DNA of 64,000 bases from Dehalococcoidia bacterium (GCA_030649945.1 JAUSFE010000140.1:1-64000), one strand, 5' to 3'. Shown: positions 42,515 through 50,232, counted from the stretch's first letter. A program made the numbers and translations. The notes: generated by a model not told the origin, from the letters alone.

Positions 42515-42619
42515 GACACAAGGCACCGAAGGCCAAGCGGCGTAGGCATGGCGGTGCGGCTGGGGTGGCTCTCGGCCTCGGCTGCTGGAACCGACGCAGG
42601 CGAACGCTTGGATAAGGCA

Positions 42620-43450
42620 ATGAGTGTCCGCAAGCGGCCGAACGTGCGGGGGGAGGGTCGCGTCCGCAGGGACGCCGGCAGGCGGTCCCGCTGGGCCGTG
42701 ACCCTCCTCCGTGCCGTCGCCTTCCTCACCGCCCTGGTGGTGGCTGGGCTTCTGCTGGGCAACGGGTCCTCCAGCGGCGAGCCTCCGCGGTCCAGGACCG
42801 CCGCCATCATTGACCAGCTCAGCCTCACGGTGCCCAACCCTGACTTCCGCAAGTCGGCCACGGAGACAATGGAAAAAGCCGGGTACGCCGTGGACTACTA
42901 CTCCGGCGAGGAAGTGACGGTAGACTTCTACCGGGACCTGCCGCTTCGCCGCTATGACCTGCTGGTGATGAGGGTTCACGCCGGCCTTATTAGAGATAGG
43001 GGTAGCCTTGCGCTAACCCCCGAAAATGGCATCGGGCTGTTCACGAACGAACCCTACGACCCGGCGAAGTATCCCCAGGAGCAGGCACAAACCGAACTGA
43101 ACATAGCGTCCTACGGCGATGACAGCCCCAGGTATTTCGGGATAACGCGCGGCTTTGTCGAATCGAGCATGCGGGGCAGGTTCAACCGCACCCGTGTCAT
43201 ACTGATGGGCTGCGACGGGCTCGCCACCACTCGGACCGCGCAGGCCTTTCTCGACAGGGGCGCGAGCGCGTTCGTGAGCTGGAGCGACACCGTGACGGCC
43301 AGCCACACCGACGCCGCCACCCAACGCCTTCTGGAGCGCCTGCTCCACGACGGCCTCAGCGCCGCCGACGCCGTCAGCGCGACCGCTGCGGAGGTGGGTC
43401 CGGACCCGCAGACCGGCGCCGAGTTGCGCATCCTGACGAGCGGCGGATGA
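42620..43450 (+). CDS. Membrane-anchored caspase/CHAT-like protein
   Basis: A 276-aa protein: basic N-terminus, one membrane span (about 25-47, AVAFLTALVVAGLLLG), then an extracytoplasmic domain. The domain has LLVMRVHAGLI (candidate catalytic His) and VILMGCDGLATTRTAQAFLDRGASAFVSWS, where the Cys at the end of a strand and the following helix match caspase-fold (C11/C14/CHAT) peptidases. The order His then Cys is correct. Substrate unknown; alternative start ATG 42548. Located 105 bases after the cohesin-like gene and followed by a perfect palindrome (43477-43504). Confidence 0.55.
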   Translation: MSVRKRPNVRGEGRVRRDAGRRSRWAVTLLRAVAFLTALVVAGLLLGNGSSSGEPPRSRTAAIIDQLSLTVPNPDFRKSATETMEKAGYAVDYYSGEEVTVDFYRDLPLRRYDLLVMRVHAGLIRDRGSLALTPENGIGLFTNEPYDPAKYPQEQAQTELNIASYGDDSPRYFGITRGFVESSMRGRFNRTRVILMGCDGLATTRTAQAFLDRGASAFVSWSDTVTASHTDAATQRLLERLLHDGLSAADAVSATAAEVGPDPQTGAELRILTSGG

Positions 43451-43476
43451 CCCCGCTTCGTGCGGCGATAGCTCTC

Positions 43477-43504
43477 GCTTAGGGGCGGCCGGCCGCCCCT
43501 AAGC
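43477..43504. terminator. 28-bp perfect palindrome after caspase-like gene
   Basis: GCTTAGGGGCGGCC and its exact complement GGCCGCCCCTAAGC. A stable 3' hairpin without U-tract; could instead be an interspersed palindrome. Confidence 0.5.
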
Positions 43505-43514
43505 CGTCCCCAGG

Positions 43515-43557
43515 CAGAGGTCCACCGGCCGGGGGGGGCGTTCGTGTTGAACGGCAG
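43515..43557 (-). pseudogene. 3' fragment of a Gfo/Idh/MocA oxidoreductase gene
   Basis: About 41 bases match 46771-46811, the end of the intact oxidoreductase gene; minus-strand translation LPFNTNAPP compares with LPFNTNAAR. It abuts the duplicated promoter region. Confidence 0.6.
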
Positions 43558-43664
43558 CCCCATGAGCTGCGTCTAGCGCGGTCTTCGTCGCCTGGACCGA
43601 GAAAATCGCCGCGTTTTCGCGCGAAACCCCCTTGACAAGCCCCGCCAGTTGACTATAATCGGGG
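43549..43664. repeat. 115-bp promoter-bearing direct repeat, copy 2
   Basis: Copy of 40635-40749; most differences are single transitions and both promoter boxes are kept. Confidence 0.85.
43632..43659 (+). promoter_or_regulatory. Consensus sigma70 promoter, short transcription unit
   Basis: TTGACA (43632-43637), 16-base spacer, TATAAT (43654-43659). Confidence 0.85.
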
Positions 43665-43687
43665 GAAATAACAAGGGGGTGCGGGCC

Positions 43688-43720
43688 ATGCGGCTACTAG
43701 CCGCTGTCTTCAGTTTCTAA
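43688..43720 (+). CDS. 10-codon ORF between promoter and intrinsic terminator
   Basis: ATG at 43688, product MRLLAAVFSF, stop TAA at 43718-43720. AAGGGGG lies at 43673-43679, nine bases upstream. The terminator hairpin begins right after the stop codon, as in leader-peptide attenuators; but the peptide has no run of one regulated amino acid, so it may simply be a truncated signal peptide or a small RNA. Expression is inferred only. Confidence 0.4.
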   Translation: MRLLAAVFSF

Positions 43721-43767
43721 CGCCGGGATCGCCTGACCGCAGGCGAGGCCCGGCGATTTTGTTTTTC
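43721..43767 (+). terminator. Intrinsic terminator of the short unit
   Basis: CGCCGGG...CCCGGCG outer stem and CGCCT/AGGCG inner stem (43721-43755), followed by ATTTTGTTTTT. The clearest factor-independent terminator in the window. Confidence 0.85.
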
Positions 43768-43942
43768 GAGAGGTGCTTGTCTAGAGGATTAACGGCGTAA
43801 CGGAAGGGCCCCGGTGGTTACCGCCACCGGGGCCGGTGCTAAGCAATGCGGGCGCACTCCCTAGCTTCTTGCATTATTGGGTCAGTGCGCGCGAACCGAC
43901 AAGCGGCGAACGGTTACGAAGCAGTTAGAAGAGGAGTGCGGA

Positions 43943-45277
43943 ATGAAAGGCTCATCGGCTCGCGTAGCAATTGCGATGCTGGTTCTCGGGCTAATCTTGG
44001 CCTGGGGGTATGGATATTCGTCGGGAACGGCAGAGGCCGCTCCCGCCTCCGCCAGCAGCTTCACGTTCGGCCAGCTTGACTGGTACGACGAGAACGGCTC
44101 CCTGCAGGTAGACGACTCGAGTTGGGGGTACATGGAGGTCGATGTTGTCGGCCACCCCACGCAGACTGAGTATCTGAACGTGACTGCAAACGCTGGAACC
44201 GGGGAGAAGTGGATAGTCCAGAACCTGCCAATCTTCCCCGATACTATCGGTAATGCATCGCCGCGGCAGGGGGTGGATTTCGACATCACGCTGTTTGACG
44301 ATCCCGCGGGGACCTTTCCCGCGGGGACGGATCTGTTCTCGCTGGACTACGTCTTCACTGTTGACGCGGCGATCCGGCCCTCAGCACCGGCAGGAGCGGT
44401 GACGAACGCCTTTGTCGCCGAAATCGAAAGGCACAGCTTTGGCAGTGAACTGGCCAGCCCGGCCCTGCCTGTCGCTATCGGCGAGCCCGCGGGAGTACAG
44501 ATTCAAGATGCAGTAAAGAACGTGATCCAGCACAAGGACGTGCCTGGCGTCCAGGAAAAGAACCTCGGATGTATCAAGGGCGCCTTCGCACGGAGCATTG
44601 CTTGGCTGACCGGCGAGATAACACCCCAACAGGTGAAGAAGATATATGACGATCTTGACAATGCTATGGGACCTCACACGAGTCAGGGCGGGACGAACTC
44701 GTATACACAGAAGGTCAAGATTAAGAACGATTACTTGAAGGGCAAGATCCCAGGTGCGACGACTAAGATCAATGACCTTCAGAACGCTATCGGTCCGATC
44801 GCGGGCGTCCCCGAGGTAACAGAGGATCTGGTCACATGGCTCAAGAAGGAACTGCCTACTGAGGATGTCGAGCTTCAGTATGGCGGGCACATCGTCACTG
44901 TGACTGGGATGTACGAGTCCGGCGGCAAGACGTTCATCAGGTACCGCGACGACGAGACCCAAGGAGATGATGCGAAGGGCGACAAGGCGGAAAAGACAGG
45001 CGAACTCAGGAAAGTCGGCAACGACTATCAGTTCCGTGCGAAGGGCGGCCAGGCTTTCTTCACGGTTCAGGCAGCTATTTCGGAGTCGAAGCCTACGGTA
45101 GGTGGCACAACCGAGCTCCTCACCGGCGGCGGCGAGCCAGCGGTGGCGGTCGGCAGCGGATCCAGCACTTCGAACCCGTTGTACGGCGCGATCGCGGGCG
45201 GGATTGCGGCGGCGCTGGCTATAGCGACCAGCGGCTGGTACGCGCGGAGGGTCTGGCTCCGTAAGCGGGCGGCATGA
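43943..45277 (+). CDS. Surface-anchored protein with C39-like cysteine peptidase-type domain
   Basis: A 444-aa protein, ATG 43943 after AGAGGAG. Signal peptide (about 1-33), then a beta-rich N-terminal domain (about 35-180). An alpha/beta domain (about 190-370) follows, with NLGCIKGAFARSIAWLTG (candidate Cys at a helix start) and GGHIVTVTGMYESGGKTFIRYRDDETQG (candidate His and Asp), a papain/C39-like arrangement. A C-terminal anchor ends SGWYARRVWLRK. GC content is lower than in neighbouring housekeeping genes. Its TGA overlaps the next gene's ATG (ATGA), so the two are translationally coupled. Confidence 0.6.
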   Translation: MKGSSARVAIAMLVLGLILAWGYGYSSGTAEAAPASASSFTFGQLDWYDENGSLQVDDSSWGYMEVDVVGHPTQTEYLNVTANAGTGEKWIVQNLPIFPDTIGNASPRQGVDFDITLFDDPAGTFPAGTDLFSLDYVFTVDAAIRPSAPAGAVTNAFVAEIERHSFGSELASPALPVAIGEPAGVQIQDAVKNVIQHKDVPGVQEKNLGCIKGAFARSIAWLTGEITPQQVKKIYDDLDNAMGPHTSQGGTNSYTQKVKIKNDYLKGKIPGATTKINDLQNAIGPIAGVPEVTEDLVTWLKKELPTEDVELQYGGHIVTVTGMYESGGKTFIRYRDDETQGDDAKGDKAEKTGELRKVGNDYQFRAKGGQAFFTVQAAISESKPTVGGTTELLTGGGEPAVAVGSGSSTSNPLYGAIAGGIAAALAIATSGWYARRVWLRKRAA

Positions 45278-46683
45278 GCAAGCTTCCTCTCGCGATCACC
45301 CTGGGGCTGGCCCTACTCCTGACGCAGGCCAGCCTGCTACGACCGCCATCAGCCTTGGCGTTTGAGGAGGACGCCCACTACGACCTCAAGTTCGCCATGG
45401 CTTTGAGGATAGGCTGCCTCACGTGGGCAGAGGCGCTCGAAGTTGCGACCGGGGACTGGGGCCAGGACAAGAATATGGAAACGGTCGCATGGCTGGACAG
45501 CCCCAACAACGCGAAGTGGCACGCGTTCGGCCCGGACGATGACGTGGACGTCAATAAGCAAGCCGGCGTGCTCTGGAACAGGGTGACTGCGGCGGGCAAG
45601 GAGACCGAGAAGCAGCGTCTGAAGCTGGGCCAATACTTGCACTTCGTTGAAGACAGGTTCGCTCACAAAGGGTACCCCACAAACATAGGACATGGCTGGG
45701 ACACCCTCGCTGGCAAGGACCCAGATTCTATGGCGAAGGCCCCTCAGAAGACTCGCGACATGGTTAAGGCATCCTTGGATGCGCTATCCAAGTACTGCGT
45801 AGATGTGCTGAAGAAACCAGCCGACGGGGTCGACGACATCATCGTAAAGGATGACAAGTTCAAGGCTCTAATTGAGAAGCTAATAGCAGATAGCAAGGAG
45901 GACTGGAAGAAGGGCGTGGGCAGTCTGAAGAAGGAGGACGCCACGAAATCTTTCTACACGGATGCCGGCCTGCAGGTCCTGAAGGACAACAAGGCCACCA
46001 TCGACAAATATATCCGAGATAACATCGACCTTGTGAAGAAGCAGGCGCCGCAAGCCATTCAAGACGCCGCGAAGGCCGGTGGGACCATTGTTCCCAAATA
46101 TGAGGACAAACCTGTGAAATATGACAAGGACGGAGAACCGGTCCAATTGGGGGGCCAGAAACTCACCCTTGCCCCCGTCCTGCCTGAATCGTTGGGAAGC
46201 GACCTGGCGTTGACAAACTTCCAGGTGGGTCAACTACTGCCGGTGGTCTCAATGTCGGCGGCGGTGGTCAACGTCGGCCACCTGGCGACGCTGCCAGCGC
46301 CAGTGTTCTTCTATGTGGCTAATCTTGATGCGGACTCTGCGGTTGCTGTAGCTGAGGTTGACGTGCCATCGTTGGCGCCGGGGGAATCATTTGATCTCCT
46401 GGCGGTGTCAGACGTGATCGACCTGCCATCAGAGTTCGGCCTCGGCGCCGCAGTTGACCTCGACGACGCTGACGCCTCGAATAATTTCGCTTTCCTTTCG
46501 ACTGATCTAGTCGGCGGAGTGACCGAACTCCGCGTCGGCGCGTCTCGCGGCGAAGCGGACGCCGACGCGGGCGGCGGCAACGACAATCCGTCGTTCGCCA
46601 TCGCCGCCGGCGCAGTGGCGGCGGCTGTTGTCGCCCTGGCGGTCGGCGGCTGGTACGCGAGGAGGCGCTGGCTCGGGCGCTAG
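45274..46683 (+). CDS. Surface-anchored protein with zinc phospholipase C/S1-P1-like domain
   Basis: A 469-aa protein. Signal peptide (1-29). The N-terminal domain (about 30-220) has EEDAHYDLKFAMALRIG, DWGQDKN, KWHAF and GQYLHFVEDRFAHKGY. These His/Asp-rich helices resemble the zinc-dependent phospholipase C/S1-P1 nuclease fold. A Lys-rich helical stretch (about 220-290) precedes a CARDB-like beta-sandwich (about 310-430, NFQVGQLLPVVSMSAAVVNVG). The anchor ends GGWYARRRWLGR. Coupled to the C39-like gene by a 4-base overlap, implying a joint role at the cell surface. Confidence 0.6.
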   Translation: MSKLPLAITLGLALLLTQASLLRPPSALAFEEDAHYDLKFAMALRIGCLTWAEALEVATGDWGQDKNMETVAWLDSPNNAKWHAFGPDDDVDVNKQAGVLWNRVTAAGKETEKQRLKLGQYLHFVEDRFAHKGYPTNIGHGWDTLAGKDPDSMAKAPQKTRDMVKASLDALSKYCVDVLKKPADGVDDIIVKDDKFKALIEKLIADSKEDWKKGVGSLKKEDATKSFYTDAGLQVLKDNKATIDKYIRDNIDLVKKQAPQAIQDAAKAGGTIVPKYEDKPVKYDKDGEPVQLGGQKLTLAPVLPESLGSDLALTNFQVGQLLPVVSMSAAVVNVGHLATLPAPVFFYVANLDADSAVAVAEVDVPSLAPGESFDLLAVSDVIDLPSEFGLGAAVDLDDADASNNFAFLSTDLVGGVTELRVGASRGEADADAGGGNDNPSFAIAAGAVAAAVVALAVGGWYARRRWLGR

Positions 46684-46703
46684 ATTAGTGCGATAGCTGT
46701 CGC

Positions 46704-46732
46704 GTAGAGACGCCCCGGCGGGGCGTCTCTAC
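46704..46732. repeat. GTAGAG...CTCTAC palindrome, copy 2
   Basis: Identical arms and loop to 7602-7630; between convergent genes, so may also serve as a bidirectional 3' end. Confidence 0.8.
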
Positions 46733-46756
46733 CGCCATTTGCGGCACCGCACGCAC

Positions 46757-47851
46757 CTACTCCACCAGCCAAAGGTCCACCGGCCGCGCCGCGTTCGTGT
46801 TGAAGGGCAGCGTGACGCGGCGGCCGGAGCGCGCTGACTCGTACGCCGCGCAGATGACCTCGAGGACCGCGCGGCCGTCTTCGCCCGTGAGCATCGGCCG
46901 CTTCCCGCTCTCGATGCACTCCACGAAGTGCGCCATCTCCTGCGGGAAGCCGTAGCTCCACGCCTCCTCGTAGCCGGTCCACGTCCAGCCGCGGGTGCGG
47001 GGCGCCTTCTCCGTGGCGTAGCTGTAGCCCTCGGCGCTGTAGGTGTTGAGGGCGCTGCCGCGGGCGATGTCTGCCACGGTCAGCCCCTTCGTGCCGTAGA
47101 TCTCCGCGCGGTCGTCCAGTCCGCCCGTGCGCGCCCAGGAGTTCTCGGCGATGCCCAGGCCGCCGCGCGGGTGCCTGTCGCTGGGCGCGAAGCGCATCAT
47201 CACCACGGCGTGGTCGTCGCCCCGCGTGCGTTCCTTGTGCACGAAGTTGCCGACCTCGGCGTAGACGGTATCGATGGGGTCGTTGCCGAACACCCAGCGG
47301 CAATAGGCGATGGAGTGGCAGCCCATGTCCATGAGCACGCCGCCGCCGGAGCGGCTGACGTCCCAGAACCAGTCCGAATGCGGGCCGTAGTGGCACTCCA
47401 GCTGGCGCACGCTGTAGACCTCGCCCAGCGCGCCTTCGTCCGCCAGCTCTTTGGCCCGCACGTACTTCGGGGCGAAGCAGAGGTTCTCGCCGTACATCAG
47501 CACCACGCCGGCCTTCTTGCAGGCGGCGATCATGCGGTCGCACTCCGCCAGGCTGAGGGCCAGAGGCTTGTCTACGAGCACGTGCTTGCCGGCCGCCGCC
47601 GCCGCGATCGTCACCTCGCAGTGCAGGTCGTTGGGGCAGGCGACGGTGACGGCGTCGATGAGGCCGCTGGCGAGCATGTCCTTGTAGTCGCCGAAGGCGT
47701 GGGGGATCTCGAAGCGGCGGTGGAACTCCCAGACGTGTTCCGGAGTGGGCGAGGCCGCCGCCACCAGCTCCACGCCGGGGATCTGGCGCAGCGCCTGCGC
47801 GTGCAGGGTGGCCACGAAGCGGGAACCGACGATGCCAACGCGGACGGTCAT
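46757..47851 (-). CDS. Gfo/Idh/MocA family oxidoreductase
   Basis: A 364-aa NAD(P)-dependent dehydrogenase. N-terminal Rossmann motif VGIVGSRFVATLHAQAL (GxGxxA variant G-S-R), VDAVTVACPN-like strand, then HVLVDKPLALSLAECD with the catalytic Lys of the EKP-type motif (here DKP), and a C-terminal alpha/beta domain with DMGCHSIAYCRWVFG. Acts on a sugar, inositol or related polyol. Located six bases after sucC on the same strand, an unusual pairing; the usual partner sucD is absent. Confidence 0.87.
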   Translation of the reverse strand: MTVRVGIVGSRFVATLHAQALRQIPGVELVAAASPTPEHVWEFHRRFEIPHAFGDYKDMLASGLIDAVTVACPNDLHCEVTIAAAAAGKHVLVDKPLALSLAECDRMIAACKKAGVVLMYGENLCFAPKYVRAKELADEGALGEVYSVRQLECHYGPHSDWFWDVSRSGGGVLMDMGCHSIAYCRWVFGNDPIDTVYAEVGNFVHKERTRGDDHAVVMMRFAPSDRHPRGGLGIAENSWARTGGLDDRAEIYGTKGLTVADIARGSALNTYSAEGYSYATEKAPRTRGWTWTGYEEAWSYGFPQEMAHFVECIESGKRPMLTGEDGRAVLEVICAAYESARSGRRVTLPFNTNAARPVDLWLVE

Positions 47852-47857
47852 CTTGCT

Positions 47858-49030
47858 CTACCTTACCGCCGCGCCTGCCGCGGCCACGGCCTTCTGCGCC
47901 GCCTCGCCCAGGTCCGCGGCGCGGATCAGCGGGAGGCCGGACTCTTTGAGCAGGCGCTCGGCCTCTTCGACGTTCGTACCCACAAGCCGCGCCACTACCG
48001 GCACCCCCACCGCCATCTGCTCGTGCGCCTCTATGATCCCCTGCGCGATCACGTCCACGCGGGCCATGCCGCCGAAGATGTTGATCAGGATCGCCTTCAC
48101 GTTCGGGTCTTCGGCCAGGATGCGGAAGGAGGCGACGACGCGGCTGGGGTCGTTCACCGTGCCGATGTCCAGGAAGTTGGCCGGTTCGCCGCCGGCGAGC
48201 TTGATGGCGTCCATGGTCGCCATCGCCAGGCCGGCGCCGTTCACCACGCAGCCGATGTTCCCCGTGAGCTTCACGTAGTTGCCGATGCCGGACTCCTGGG
48301 CCTCCACCTCCAGGGGGTCCTCCTCGTCCCTGTCCCGGAGGGCGGCGATGTCCTCATGGCGGTAGAGGGCGTTGTCGTCGAAGGTGAGCTTGGCGTCGGC
48401 GGCCAGCAGGCGGCCGTCTTTCGTCACCACGAGCGGGTTGATCTCCGCCAGCGAGCAGTCGTTCTCGGCGAAGGCGCGGTAGAGGCCGGCGATGAGGGCG
48501 GCGCCGGGGCGCATCAGGTCGCCCGTGAGGCCGGCGGCCAGGGCGAGCTGGCGGCCCTGGAAGGGCTGGAAGCCGACGGTTGGGTCTACCGGCGTCTTGT
48601 GGATGCGCTCCGGCGTCTTCGCCGCCACCTCCTCGATCTCGACGCCGCCGTCGGCGGAGGCCATGACGAGCGGCAGGCCGATGGAGTTATCGATGACGAT
48701 GCCGAAGTAGAGTTCGCGCTCCACCTGCAACTGCTCCTCCACCAGCACGCGCTTCACGAGGCGTCCTTCGGGGCCGGTCTGGTGCGTCACGAGCCGCATG
48801 CCGATGATGCGGCTGGCGGCGTCGCGGGCCTCCTCGGGGTTGTGGGCCAGCTTGATGCCGCCACCCTTGCCGCGGCCGCCGGCGTGGATCTGGGCCTTCA
48901 CCGCCACGGGCGCTCCCAGCTCGCGGGCGACCTCCGCCGCCTCAGCGGCCGTCCCGGCCACACGGCCGCGCGGGACGGGAACGCCGTAGCGCGCGAGGAG
49001 CTCTTTCGCCTGGTGCTCATGTACCTTCAT
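47858..49030 (-). CDS. sucC: ADP-forming succinate--CoA ligase subunit beta
   Basis: A 390-aa ATP-grasp subunit of succinyl-CoA synthetase (TCA cycle). KVHEHQAKELLARYGVPVPRG at the N-terminus, KAQIHAGGRGKGGGIKLA nucleotide loop, AEINPLVVTKDGRLLAADAKL with the metal site, GCVVNGAGLAMATMD and the C-terminal FGGMARVDVIAQGII CoA-ligase domain. Full length, ATG 49030. The alpha subunit gene (sucD), normally adjacent, is replaced here by a Gfo/Idh/MocA gene. The upstream region is the heptad array of the four-helix-bundle cassette. Confidence 0.93.
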   Translation of the reverse strand: MKVHEHQAKELLARYGVPVPRGRVAGTAAEAAEVARELGAPVAVKAQIHAGGRGKGGGIKLAHNPEEARDAASRIIGMRLVTHQTGPEGRLVKRVLVEEQLQVERELYFGIVIDNSIGLPLVMASADGGVEIEEVAAKTPERIHKTPVDPTVGFQPFQGRQLALAAGLTGDLMRPGAALIAGLYRAFAENDCSLAEINPLVVTKDGRLLAADAKLTFDDNALYRHEDIAALRDRDEEDPLEVEAQESGIGNYVKLTGNIGCVVNGAGLAMATMDAIKLAGGEPANFLDIGTVNDPSRVVASFRILAEDPNVKAILINIFGGMARVDVIAQGIIEAHEQMAVGVPVVARLVGTNVEEAERLLKESGLPLIRAADLGEAAQKAVAAAGAAVR

Positions 49031-49042
49031 GGGGCCTCCGGC

Positions 49043-49120
49043 AGGGTCATAGGGTCATAGGGTCGTGGGTCATGGGGTCAATGGGTCATGGGGTCATACT
49101 GTCATGGGCCATAGGGTCAA
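49043..49120. repeat. Heptad/octad array GGGTCAT(A/G), left flank of cassette
   Basis: About ten units of GGGTCATA, GGGTCATG and variants. The inverted form flanks the other side of the gene at 49559-49604. Confidence 0.8.
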
Positions 49121-49568
49121 CGTCTGCTTCGCTGGCGCCCTCCTCGCCGTAGGGTGCTTGCCCTTCTCGCAGTGTGCCACCTGCGTCTGTCCCCTCGTAT
49201 TTCAATCTGAGCGCGCGGATCAGCGAGAACAGAAGGCGGGCCGTCTCGCCTCGCAGGTTCTCGAGACCAGCTGCTGTCGGGTGGTCCACGAGCTTGACGC
49301 GCTGCATGAAGTGTATGTAGTACTCGACTTCGGCAAGTGAGCCGCGCGCGATCCAGAGTGCTCTCAGGTACTCCTTCGGCGACTTCCGATCATACCCTTC
49401 GGCGATGTTTGCCGGTACGGACACCGCCGCGCGGCACGACTGATCGGCGAGAAATCGCGCCCGGGCAGGCAGTTTGCCGCAAAATGAGTAGATAGCGACA
49501 GCCAGATCGTCGGCTTTCTGGTACGCCTGCAGCCCATGGTACCCCGGCCGCCGTTCCTCTGACCCCAT
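49086..49568 (-). CDS. Four-helix-bundle protein (23S rRNA intervening-sequence/S23 family)
   Basis: A 160-aa protein whose residues about 10-125 match the S23/four-helix-bundle family: LQAYQKADDLAVAIYSFCGKL, SCRAAVSVPANIAEGYDR, EYLRALWIARGSLAEVEYYI and GLENLRGETARLLFSLIRAL. Function unknown; related to proteins encoded in 23S rRNA intervening sequences and distantly to DGR Avd proteins. The C-terminal 25 residues are translated from the heptad array and are probably not native. No rRNA gene or retroelement is nearby. It lies alone between inverted heptad arrays. Confidence 0.85.
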   Translation of the reverse strand: MGSEERRPGYHGLQAYQKADDLAVAIYSFCGKLPARARFLADQSCRAAVSVPANIAEGYDRKSPKEYLRALWIARGSLAEVEYYIHFMQRVKLVDHPTAAGLENLRGETARLLFSLIRALRLKYEGTDAGGTLREGQAPYGEEGASEADVDPMAHDSMTP

Positions 49569-49604
49569 GACCCCTTGACCCTAGACCCTTGACCCTATGA
49601 CCTG
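49559..49604. repeat. Heptad array, right flank of cassette
   Basis: TGACCCC, TGACCCC, TGACCCT and similar units, the inverted form of 49043-49120. It supplies the stop codon of the neighbouring lipoprotein gene. Confidence 0.8.
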
Positions 49605-50113
49605 ATCTCGTAGTACAGGGCCTCCAGCGGCTCCTGGCTTCTGCAGCGGATGGCCACGGCCTGGTCATCGGCGGTGAGCAGGGCGCAGGAGATGTCCTCG
49701 CCGGCGAGCGGCGGGTCCACCGCAAAGAGGCCGCGTCCGGGGCAGTTCGTGATGCGTGTGGCCGGGCTGTACGAGCACTGCTCTTCGCGCAGGTTGGACT
49801 GCCCCTGGAAGGTGGCCACGAACGTGTTCTGGTCCGCCGGCGCCACCGCCCGCGCTCCCTCCGCGGCGGGCGAGGGCGGCGCCTCCGTGCCGTCTGTCCG
49901 CGCGGCCGCGGTTGCGCCGGGGCTCTCCTCCGGCGGCGGGCTCTTCTCGTCGGGCGCTGTCGTGCCGCCGCCGGGCCCGGCGCCGGCCGTCCGCGAGGCG
50001 GCGGCGCCGTTTCGCGTGGCGGAGGGGCCAGAGGAGCCGCCGTCTTTGCAGGCGAGAGCCAGGGCGCAGAGGGCGATCAGTAGCGGGATGAGGAGCAGTC
50101 GCAGCGCGGCCAT
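49595..50113 (-). CDS. Secreted lipoprotein, unknown function
   Basis: A 172-aa product: signal peptide with lipobox ALALAC (about residues 17-22), a long low-complexity Ala/Gly/Pro/Ser linker (about 25-95), and a C-terminal domain with two or three Cys (EEQCSYSPATRITNCPGRG, ISCALLTADDQAVAIRC). No family recognised. The last two codons and the TAG stop come from the heptad repeat, so the end of the native protein was probably changed when the cassette arrived. Confidence 0.6.
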   Translation of the reverse strand: MAALRLLLIPLLIALCALALACKDGGSSGPSATRNGAAASRTAGAGPGGGTTAPDEKSPPPEESPGATAAARTDGTEAPPSPAAEGARAVAPADQNTFVATFQGQSNLREEQCSYSPATRITNCPGRGLFAVDPPLAGEDISCALLTADDQAVAIRCRSQEPLEALYYEIRS

Positions 50114-50203
50114 CTAATCGCGAAGTGTAGCGGCGCACGAGCGTGAGTGTCCAGAGAGCGTCGACGGCCGGATACGTCAGCGCGCAGGCGGCCCGCACAA
50201 AAT

Positions 50204-50232
50204 GTAGAGACGCCCCGCCGGGGCGTCTCTAC
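50204..50232. repeat. GTAGAG...CTCTAC palindrome, copy 3
   Basis: Same arms as copies 1 and 2; loop GCC instead of GGC. Confidence 0.8.

Larger units (their letters stand above)
43451..43942. other. Mosaic region: palindrome, gene remnant, duplicated promoter, short transcription unit
   Basis: Contains the palindrome 43477-43504, a Gfo/Idh/MocA gene fragment 43515-43557, the second promoter copy, a 10-codon ORF and an intrinsic terminator. A GGGCCCCGGTGG/CCACCGGGGCC hairpin (about 43806-43835) lies ahead of the next gene. Confidence 0.7.

Noticed and set aside
43477..43504. The 28-bp palindrome as a protein-binding operator.
   Set aside because: It lies after a stop codon and not near a promoter; a 3' hairpin or interspersed palindrome is more likely.
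43664..43942. Cyclic-di-GMP or other riboswitch upstream of the C39-like gene.
   Set aside because: Hairpins are present, but no recognisable aptamer core such as the GEMM pattern is found, and an intrinsic terminator already closes the unit before the gene.
49086..49568. The four-helix-bundle gene as part of a diversity-generating retroelement (Avd).
   Set aside because: No reverse transcriptase, template repeat or variable target gene is present in the surrounding sequence.
49043..49604. Tandem heptad arrays considered as CRISPR repeats.
   Set aside because: Units are 7-8 bases with no spacers and there are no cas genes.
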